NCBI GenBank assembly: GCA_003660965.1
Contig: QMVF01000017.1
Span: forward strand, 1 to 10,037
Direction of reading: 5' to 3'
DNA from: Microcaldota archaeon
Lineage (GTDB): Archaea; Micrarchaeota; Micrarchaeia; Burarchaeales; Burarchaeaceae
DNA length: 10,037 nucleotides
Made by a program: the position numbers and the translations under genes
Notes under the pieces: generated by a model
What the model saw: only the letters and a program-made list of their open reading frames with translations
Databases searched by the model: none
What the model was told of the DNA's origin: nothing
Shown: piece by piece, positions 4,705 to 10,037 of the stretch
How positions within the stretch are numbered: the first letter of the stretch is position 1
How the letters are laid out: every line of letters starts with the position of its first letter

Positions 4705-5604
4705 TCACTGCGCTTTACTATCCAAAAGCTTCAGCAGCTCTGCCAGATCATCCATGTTCAAAACAGGAGCTTTAGCCCTCTCTTGATCATCGCGCAGGCG
4801 CGGGCAGGCAGTATTTATGTATGCATCGAATGAGCGGAAGTTCTGAAGCGCATCAAAGTCTATGTAATTGCTTACAAGAATTTCAGCGCGCTTACCCTGC
4901 TCCTCAATCTTCCTCTTAGCCTCCTGTGCAATTTCCACATTAAACTGACCTGCTTTTGTGCTAACCAGAATACCAAAAGTTTTGGCAAGCAGTGCGCGCG
5001 TAAGCCTTCCCTTTCTAAACTTTTCATTCCTCTTCAGATCAAACCATTCAACTGCTTTTGAGAAAGGATTGGCAATTAGCAGGGGCTTTTCAACATTCAC
5101 TCCCCCCGGGTGGAACTCGCCTCCTCCGAAATATAGGAATGCATCCACCCCATCAGCTATGCTGCTGGCAGCCCCTGCATCACAGCCCAGCACCTGCCCT
5201 TCATACTTGGCAAGCCTTCCCTTGCCCAGCTTTACCTGCTTTCCAGCCTTTTCCAGCGCTTCCCGCAGTTCCGGGATTTGATGGACGTGCTGTACTGTGG
5301 TAAGCAACCCTATGCGCTTGTACTTCTTCAGTTTCTTCAGAGCCTTCTTCATCACTGCATCATACTTAACATCCATAGGGTATTCGATATACTCAACTGG
5401 CACTGGCGAGTCTGTGAATTCGGAATGGCCGAAGTGAATTATCTTATCGGCCTTAACAGCCTTTGCCTCCTCGAGTGCAAGATCGCATGCTCCAAAGCAC
5501 GGTGCTGATGAAATGAACACCTCATGGCCCTGCTCCTCGTACTCCCTTGCCTTTTCAAGCGCCTGCGCTTTGAGCCCTTCTGGAAATTGAAGTAAAAGCC
5601 TCAT
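4705..5604 (-). CDS. dph2: Diphthamide biosynthesis enzyme Dph2 (2-(3-amino-3-carboxypropyl)histidine synthase), 299 aa
   Basis: Archaeal Dph2 is a homodimeric [4Fe-4S] enzyme that transfers the 3-amino-3-carboxypropyl group of S-adenosylmethionine to a histidine of elongation factor 2, the first step of diphthamide formation. The three cluster cysteines in their family contexts are present: CFGACD (C40), LGCDAG (C141) and INTACPRL (C267). Other family signatures are HFGHSEF, TTVQHVHQ and YFGGGEFHPGG. At 299 aa it is slightly short, but all three domains are present. It lies four bases downstream of the ppsA stop, with a GGAG seven bases before its ATG inside the ppsA end, so the two are probably co-transcribed and translationally linked. 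Its end converges on gap with a five-base gap. Confidence 0.93.
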   Translation of the reverse strand: MRLLLQFPEGLKAQALEKAREYEEQGHEVFISSAPCFGACDLALEEAKAVKADKIIHFGHSEFTDSPVPVEYIEYPMDVKYDAVMKKALKKLKKYKRIGLLTTVQHVHQIPELREALEKAGKQVKLGKGRLAKYEGQVLGCDAGAASSIADGVDAFLYFGGGEFHPGGVNVEKPLLIANPFSKAVEWFDLKRNEKFRKGRLTRALLAKTFGILVSTKAGQFNVEIAQEAKRKIEEQGKRAEILVSNYIDFDALQNFRSFDAYINTACPRLRDDQERAKAPVLNMDDLAELLKLLDSKAQ

Positions 5605-5608
5605 GCAC

Positions 5609-7975
5609 TTACTCCTCTATGCCTTCAAGCTCATCCTCATTCTGCCCGCCCAGCTTTTCAACCAGCCTTTCAAGCCTGTTCAGCATAACTTTTTTCTCAG
5701 CGCTTGAAATCAGCTTGCGGGTGCGGTCAACGGCATCCGGGTTCACGCTCACGCTTGTAATCCCATACTCAACAAGCCTGCGGGTGAAGTCAGGGTATAC
5801 GCTGGGAGCCTGCCCACATATCGACACTGTTACTCCATGCCTCTTACCAACAGTTATAACATGCCTTATTGACCTCAGAACTGCCTCATTGCGCTCGTCA
5901 AAATCCTGAGCCAAAGATTCGTTGTCTCTGTCTATTCCCAGCGTGAGCTGCGTCAAATCATTGCTCCCAATGCTCACGCCGTCAATTCCCTCTTTGCAGA
6001 ACTGGTCTATCTGAATTACAGTGGATGGAACTTCAACCATAATCCAGAGCTGGAAGTCGCGCGTTCTGTATATTCCAACCTCGTGCAGCATCTCCTTAAT
6101 TGCCCGCAGCTCTCCTATGCGCCTTACGAATGGCAGCATCATCCATAGATTCTTGAGGCCAAATTCATCCCTCACCTTCTTTATAGCCTTCAGCTCCATC
6201 TTGAAAACTTCAGGCTCGCTTATGTAGCGGGCGCAGCCCCTGTAGCCCATCATCGGGTTGGCTTCCTCATCCTCATACTTCTCGCCTCCCTTCAAATTCC
6301 TGTACTCATTAGTTTTGAAATCAGTGGTTCTGTAAACAACTGGCCGCGGGTAGAAGGCTGATGCAAATGTGCGCATTCCATCAGCAAGCCGGTCTACAAA
6401 CTCCTCCTCCCTCTCTTCCTCTATGAATTTGCGCGGGTGCTCCCCAATATCCGCAATCATGAATTCCGCGCGCAGCAGTCCAACCCCATCAACATCATAC
6501 TTTGCAACCTTGCCCGCAAGGTCTTTTTCGGCTAGGTTAACGTAAACCTTGGTTCCGGTTGTAATTGCGCTCGGCCCTCCTGCTACTGGGCCTGCACCGC
6601 TCTCCTCCTTGCCCCCTATGGAAATTTCGCCCTCGTAAACCCTTCCCAAATGCGCATCCATAGTAACCATCATTCCATCCTTCAAAACTTCAGTTGCATC
6701 CTTAGTACCAACTATGCACGGAATTCCCATCTCCCGCGAAACTATTGCCGCGTGCGCTGTCATTCCGCCTGAATTCGTAATTATGCCAACTGCCTTCTTC
6801 ATTGCGGGTACGAAATCAGGGGTGGTCATGTCCGTAACCAGTATTGCACCCTTTTCCATCTTCCCGATTTCCTTTGATGATTCGATTATTTTAACAGGCC
6901 CTGAAGCAACTCCGGGTGAGGCTGCCAGTCCCTTGGTCAAAACCTTTGCATCCGACATGTTCCCCACCTCCTCCCGACTTTTTCCTTCGCCCTTCTTTTT
7001 CAAGGTAGTTATAGGTCTACTCTGAACTATGTACAATTCGCCCTTGGCAGCAGCCCACTCTATATCCTGCGGGAACTTGTAATGCTTTTCAATATCTCTC
7101 CCATACTTGGCAAGCTGCATTATTTCATCATCGCTAAGCTTCTGCTTCTCCTGAAATTCTGATTTTACAGTAACCTTCTCGTTCTTCCCCTTCACCTTTG
7201 TAATCATCCACTCCTGCTGGGCAATGTTCTTTTCAACTATATCCAGAGTCTTCTTGTTCACAATATACCTATCCGGGCTTACCGAGCCTGCAACCACCAC
7301 TTCACCTAGCCCATAGGCTGCTTCAATTGCAATCAGGTTCTCATCATTGGACATGGGCTCTACTGTAAACATAACTCCTGCCCGCTCGCTCTGCACCATC
7401 TCCTGCACTATTGCCGAAAGCCCTACTTTCATGTGGTCAAAGCCCTTTTCCTGCCTATAATAAATTGCACGCGATTCAAAGAGCGAGGCCCAGCACTTTT
7501 GAACTGCCTTCACGGTTTCCTTTGCACCCTTTACATTTAGGAAAGTTGCCTGCTGGCCTGCAAAGCTTGCCTCAGGTAAATCTTCTGCAGTTGCGCTTGA
7601 GCGCACAGCCACATATTTTTCCTGCTGCTCGGTGGGTATGGTTGCTCCACAAAGCTCGTTATATGCCTTTACAATATCGCTCTCAAGCTCATCGCCTATC
7701 TTCCCCTGCATTATGGCCTCCTTTATTTTACGGGAAACTTCGTGCAGTTTATCCGTATCCTGAACATCAAGCCCTTCAGTAAGCTCCTCGATCCGCCTGT
7801 CAATCCCATTATCCTTTACGAATTTGAAGTATGCTTCACTGGTAACTGCAAAGCCAGGCGGAACTGGAAAGCCTGCCGCCATCATTTCTCCAAGATTAGC
7901 CCCCTTTCCCCCGCATTCAGGTATGTTCTTCCTCCGTATATCTTTAAACCAGAGAATATTGGCCAATGAGCTCAC
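5609..7975 (-). CDS. ppsA: Phosphoenolpyruvate synthase (pyruvate, water dikinase), 788 aa
   Basis: It converts pyruvate + ATP + H2O to PEP + AMP + Pi, feeding gluconeogenesis (it may run in reverse in some archaea). The N-terminal ATP/pyruvate-binding domain spans about residues 5-325 (GGKGANLGEM; VRSSATAEDLPEASFAGQQ). The swivelling phospho-histidine domain has GGMTAHAAI with H408. The C-terminal PEP-binding TIM barrel has VEVPS, GSNDLTQLTLG and the catalytic Cys in SICGQAPS (C720). Length is typical (about 790-820). The given start is GTG at 7975. A TTG three codons in (7966-7964) is an alternative, because AGGTGA (7977-7972) sits five bases before it; it would yield 785 aa. dph2 follows after four bases. 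Upstream is a promoter region shared with the divergent zinc-module gene. Confidence 0.96.
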   Translation of the reverse strand: MSSLANILWFKDIRRKNIPECGGKGANLGEMMAAGFPVPPGFAVTSEAYFKFVKDNGIDRRIEELTEGLDVQDTDKLHEVSRKIKEAIMQGKIGDELESDIVKAYNELCGATIPTEQQEKYVAVRSSATAEDLPEASFAGQQATFLNVKGAKETVKAVQKCWASLFESRAIYYRQEKGFDHMKVGLSAIVQEMVQSERAGVMFTVEPMSNDENLIAIEAAYGLGEVVVAGSVSPDRYIVNKKTLDIVEKNIAQQEWMITKVKGKNEKVTVKSEFQEKQKLSDDEIMQLAKYGRDIEKHYKFPQDIEWAAAKGELYIVQSRPITTLKKKGEGKSREEVGNMSDAKVLTKGLAASPGVASGPVKIIESSKEIGKMEKGAILVTDMTTPDFVPAMKKAVGIITNSGGMTAHAAIVSREMGIPCIVGTKDATEVLKDGMMVTMDAHLGRVYEGEISIGGKEESGAGPVAGGPSAITTGTKVYVNLAEKDLAGKVAKYDVDGVGLLRAEFMIADIGEHPRKFIEEEREEEFVDRLADGMRTFASAFYPRPVVYRTTDFKTNEYRNLKGGEKYEDEEANPMMGYRGCARYISEPEVFKMELKAIKKVRDEFGLKNLWMMLPFVRRIGELRAIKEMLHEVGIYRTRDFQLWIMVEVPSTVIQIDQFCKEGIDGVSIGSNDLTQLTLGIDRDNESLAQDFDERNEAVLRSIRHVITVGKRHGVTVSICGQAPSVYPDFTRRLVEYGITSVSVNPDAVDRTRKLISSAEKKVMLNRLERLVEKLGGQNEDELEGIEE

Positions 7976-7977
7976 CT
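7972..7977 (-). promoter_or_regulatory. Candidate ribosome-binding site favouring a TTG start for ppsA
   Basis: Minus-strand AGGTGA lies five bases before TTG 7966 and overlaps the annotated GTG start. The layout is the same as the gap site (GGAGGTGA, four bases, ATG), so translation may begin at TTG. A leaderless GTG start remains possible. Confidence 0.45.
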
Positions 7978-8004
7978 GCCTACTTATCTCATCCGCTTTT
8001 TTAA

Positions 8005-8014
8005 GCTTTTATAT
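8005..8014. promoter_or_regulatory. Divergent TATA region between ppsA and the zinc-module gene
   Basis: CTTTTATAT reads as a TATA box on the plus strand, about 26 bases before ATG 8037. On the minus strand it reads ATATAAAAG, about 26 bases before base 7982, just upstream of ppsA. A second A/T-rich run (CTTAAAAAAG on the minus strand, 7994-8003) may be the actual ppsA box. Confidence 0.55.
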
Positions 8015-8036
8015 GCTCCAGCACCGAATAGACAAT

Positions 8037-8696
8037 ATGATTGAGGATGAGAACGGCAATGTTAAGTGCTGGCGCTGCGGAATGACCATACCTTATTTTG
8101 AGATGAAAATGCTTGACAGCCAGCCTCACTGCGCCTTCTGCTACCAGGATGTTCTTATGGAGCGAAAGGAAGCAGAAGAGGCGCGGGACAAGAAGAACAG
8201 GCGCATTCAGCCTTCAGATTCATACCTGCCCTCCCACCCATCTGCTCCTGAAATGCCATCTTCAGGCCAGCCCCCTCCAAGGGCATGCGAGGTGTGCGGT
8301 GCAATTGCAAAGGACGGGCATTATGCCTTCAGCGGAAAGTACACCTGCACTTCCTGCTATGTTCAGGAGTCTCGAGCGCACAGGTCTGGCTATTGTGTAA
8401 GATGTGGAAAGAATACAGATGAGCTTTACATGCTTGCAGGTCAGCAGCTGTGCCTTGACTGCTTCAGCTCTGAAAGCTCTGGCAAGGGTGATTGGGCGCA
8501 TGCAATCAAGGAAACCATACAGAGGGCAATAGGCATAAGGCCGAGAAGGGCAATGCGCAAGCAGCTGGACAGGAAATTCAGGGAAGAGGTCGAACTCAGG
8601 GAGGCCCAGAAGAAGCAGATGAAAGAAGAGGAGGAAGGGGAAACCGAAGGAGAAGTAGAGGAAAACGAGGAAAAGGAGGAGGAAGAGAGGGAATGA
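8037..8696 (+). CDS. Protein with three Cys4 zinc modules (LIM/zinc-ribbon-like) and an acidic C-terminal tail, 219 aa
   Basis: Function is not recognised. Three CxxC...CxxC units are visible: C11/C14-C32/C35, C84/C87-C104/C107 and C120/C123-C139/C142, with 17, 16 and 15 residues between pairs. Each has an aromatic or hydrophobic centre followed by a short strand, as in LIM-half or zinc-ribbon knuckles. A Pro/Ser-rich linker (about 60-82) separates unit one from units two and three. Residues 150-190 are a basic, probably helical stretch (IGIRPRRAMRKQLDRKFRE), and the last 35 are almost all Glu/Lys, likely coiled coil or disordered. There is no signal peptide or membrane segment, so it is cytoplasmic. 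ATG 8037 is chosen because the TATA box lies 26 bases upstream (leaderless); the frame is open further upstream but would run into ppsA. Protein or nucleic-acid binding is plausible but unproven. Confidence 0.85.
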   Translation: MIEDENGNVKCWRCGMTIPYFEMKMLDSQPHCAFCYQDVLMERKEAEEARDKKNRRIQPSDSYLPSHPSAPEMPSSGQPPPRACEVCGAIAKDGHYAFSGKYTCTSCYVQESRAHRSGYCVRCGKNTDELYMLAGQQLCLDCFSSESSGKGDWAHAIKETIQRAIGIRPRRAMRKQLDRKFREEVELREAQKKQMKEEEEGETEGEVEENEEKEEEERE

Positions 8697-8710
8697 AAAA
8701 TTTGCAAAAA

Positions 8711-8719
8711 TTTTTATAG
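8711..8719 (+). promoter_or_regulatory. TATA box for the secreted membrane protein gene
   Basis: TTTTTATAG is centred about 26 bases before ATG 8741 and 20 before ATG 8735. The usual archaeal spacing therefore favours a leaderless start at 8741 and an own promoter within the 38-base gap. Confidence 0.5.
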
Positions 8720-8740
8720 CGGGGCCATTATAACATGTTC

Positions 8741-9370
8741 ATGAAATTCCCAGCCCTTCTGCTGTTAATGCTCTCCCTGGCATCTTTAGCTTCAGCATCC
8801 GCTACTCAGCTTGAAACCTCCTCCTCGCTCGAATCCCCCCAAATTTACGGCGGTGCAGTGCTCTTTACCTGCACTTATTCAGACGCATCAGGAGCTCCGA
8901 TACCTGAAGCTAAATGCTCTGTAATAATCGATGGAAGGAGGAATACGGCTACTGGACAGGGTGCTGACTTCACCTATGGCGAAATTCTTGGCGTGGGAAG
9001 GCATTCCTGGTACTGCTCCTGCTCCTCGCCTTCAACAATTGCTCAGGAAAGCCCGCCCCAAGTTCACATAGTCCTCCCATCGCAATCCTCAAGCGAGGTT
9101 GCAACTGCAATTATGGAAGCTGAGGAGCAATTGGAGGCGGCAAAGGCAATGGGCCTTGATACTTCGGATGCAGAGCTTGCACTCGAGGAGGCAAAGGCTG
9201 CTCTTGAGCAGGGTGATTTCGAACTTGCCAACACCCTGCTTTCAAATGAAGATTTATTTTCAAAAGAGCAGGAATCGGACAGGATTTCAGATCTTGGTCT
9301 GCTCCTAATTCCAATGCTGCTCCTAGGTCTTTTGGTGTTGTTCGTACTCCTGTTCATCCTGAGGAAGTGA
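8741..9370 (+). CDS. Secreted, C-terminally membrane-anchored protein of unknown function (209 aa)
   Basis: No family is recognised. A signal peptide is clear: MKFPALLLLMLSLASLASASA, with cleavage probably after the last Ala. The outer part holds a small beta-rich region with four cysteines (FTCTYS, EAKCSV, WYCSCS), probably two disulfides in an Ig-like or CARDB-like fold (inference). A helical segment rich in Ala/Glu/Leu follows (EVATAIMEAEEQLEAAKAMG through LEEAKAALEQGDFELANTLL), resembling stalk helices of cell-surface proteins. The C-terminus is one hydrophobic helix (LLLIPMLLLGLLVLFVLLFIL) ending in RK, giving a type I topology with the bulk outside the cell. An in-frame ATG at 8735 would add two residues; promoter spacing favours 8741. 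The 3' end overlaps convergent pgk by 17 bases. Confidence 0.85.
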   Translation: MKFPALLLLMLSLASLASASATQLETSSSLESPQIYGGAVLFTCTYSDASGAPIPEAKCSVIIDGRRNTATGQGADFTYGEILGVGRHSWYCSCSSPSTIAQESPPQVHIVLPSQSSSEVATAIMEAEEQLEAAKAMGLDTSDAELALEEAKAALEQGDFELANTLLSNEDLFSKEQESDRISDLGLLLIPMLLLGLLVLFVLLFILRK

Positions 9371-10037
9371 GGATTTCAACTCCCGGCAGCTTCTTTCCAC
9401 ATAAATACTCTATAAGTGCCTTTCCTGCCAGGCTCACATAGCCGAGCTCACACCTATTAATTTCAAACTTGTCAAGTGCAGAAAGTGTATGCCCTCCTCC
9501 CAGTAGTGAAAAGCCCTTTGCATGCTCGATTCCCCTAAGTATTATTTCCGTACCAGTTCCAAACTGCTCCTCCTCATAAACTCCAGCAGGCCCGTTCATA
9601 AGTATCGTGCCTGCCTTTTGAATTTCGCTCACATATTTTTTTGCAGTAAGGATTCCAACATCCTTTATCATCCCCTCAGCAGGAAGTTCCTCAGCCTTTA
9701 CCTCCTCACGCTTTCCCTCCTTTTCAAACGCAACATCAGTTGGAATTTCTATCAATTCCTTGTGCTTTTCAAGCAACTCTTTTGCCCTTTCCACATCCTT
9801 CAGCACTCCATTTGATTCCAAGTACTGCTTGCTCTTGGCCCCAACATCCTTTCCAGATGCTTCTAGAAACAACGTGCCCAGCACTCCGCATGCAAGAGCC
9901 TTGCTCAGCTTACCCTTCTCAACCCAGTGCTCCAACACTGGCAGGGAGTCAGCAGGCTTTGCGCCCCCGAGTATGAATACAACTGGCTCCTCAGGCTCCT
10001 GAATTCTCTGCAGCGCCTTTAGCTCCCGCTCCATAAC
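9354..10037 (-). CDS. pgk: Phosphoglycerate kinase, C-terminal part (N-terminus beyond the right edge)
   Basis: It interconverts 1,3-bisphosphoglycerate + ADP with 3-phosphoglycerate + ATP in the cytoplasm, the step next to GAPDH. Visible motifs are MERELKALQRI, VVFILGGAKPADSL, NGPAGVYEEEQFGTGTE, SLLGGGHTLSALDKFEI and the C-terminal CGKKLPGVEIL. The GPAGVYE and GGGHT forms are typical of archaeal PGK. About 227 residues are present out of roughly 400-410 expected, so the N-terminal phosphoglycerate-binding domain is missing because of the window edge. The ATG at 10034-10032 is not the start: the frame is open to the edge and homology (the usual GP-MEKEL region) continues upstream. The segment normally reading S-T-GGG-A near the end is SLAGKA here, a minor deviation to compare with relatives. 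Confidence 0.94.
   Translation of the reverse strand, partial: VMERELKALQRIQEPEEPVVFILGGAKPADSLPVLEHWVEKGKLSKALACGVLGTLFLEASGKDVGAKSKQYLESNGVLKDVERAKELLEKHKELIEIPTDVAFEKEGKREEVKAEELPAEGMIKDVGILTAKKYVSEIQKAGTILMNGPAGVYEEEQFGTGTEIILRGIEHAKGFSLLGGGHTLSALDKFEINRCELGYVSLAGKALIEYLCGKKLPGVEILTSSG

Noticed and set aside
7824..8036. N-terminal extension of the zinc-module protein
   Set aside because: Most of it is antisense to ppsA, and the TATA box at 8007-8014 points to ATG 8037. The in-frame ATG at 8013 overlaps that box.
10032..10034. ATG as the start of pgk
   Set aside because: The frame stays open to the window edge and the protein would lack the whole N-terminal domain. This Met is the internal one of the conserved ME-EL segment.

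Overview
The window reads as chromosomal DNA of an archaeon, probably a small-genome DPANN-type lineage (Micrarchaeota or Diapherotrites-like; the lineage is inference). Archaeal markers are the alanyl-tRNA synthetase with its N-terminal Cys4 zinc module, a diphthamide synthase subunit (Dph2), an archaeal-type phosphoglycerate kinase, TATA-box promoters with apparently leaderless starts, and above all tRNA genes interrupted by introns with bulge-helix-bulge (BHB) splice sites. The GAPDH is the classical phosphorylating type I enzyme common in bacteria, which occurs in only some archaea.

Region 1-133 is the tail of a RelE/ParE-like protein (+). Region 134-353 has no recognisable gene but holds strong hairpins. 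Region 354-914, minus strand, is the most interesting part. It contains two tRNA genes that are easy to overlook because introns break them up: tRNA-Val(CAC) at 623-914 with three introns (D-loop, anticodon loop, T-loop; 220 of 292 nt is intron), followed downstream by tRNA-Glu(CTC) at 354-521 with two introns (anticodon loop, T-loop). Introns at different positions and in different tRNAs share sequence, a T-loop-intron hairpin recurs just behind tRNA-Val, and a near-perfect hairpin or palindrome abuts the 5' end of each tRNA.

Region 1003-4699 (+) is an apparent two-gene operon of alaS and gap. Region 4705-7975 (-) is ppsA followed by dph2, converging on gap. A divergent promoter near 8005-8014 separates ppsA from a rightward gene for a protein with three Cys4 zinc-binding modules (8037-8696). 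This is followed by a secreted, C-terminally anchored membrane protein (8741-9370), which overlaps by 17 nt the convergent pgk gene (9354 to the right edge, N-terminus cut off).

GAPDH, phosphoglycerate kinase and PEP synthase are lower glycolysis/gluconeogenesis steps, so the neighbourhood combines central three-carbon metabolism with translation (AlaRS, tRNA-Val, tRNA-Glu, Dph2 modifying elongation factor 2). No CRISPR array, transposase, rRNA or integrase was seen.
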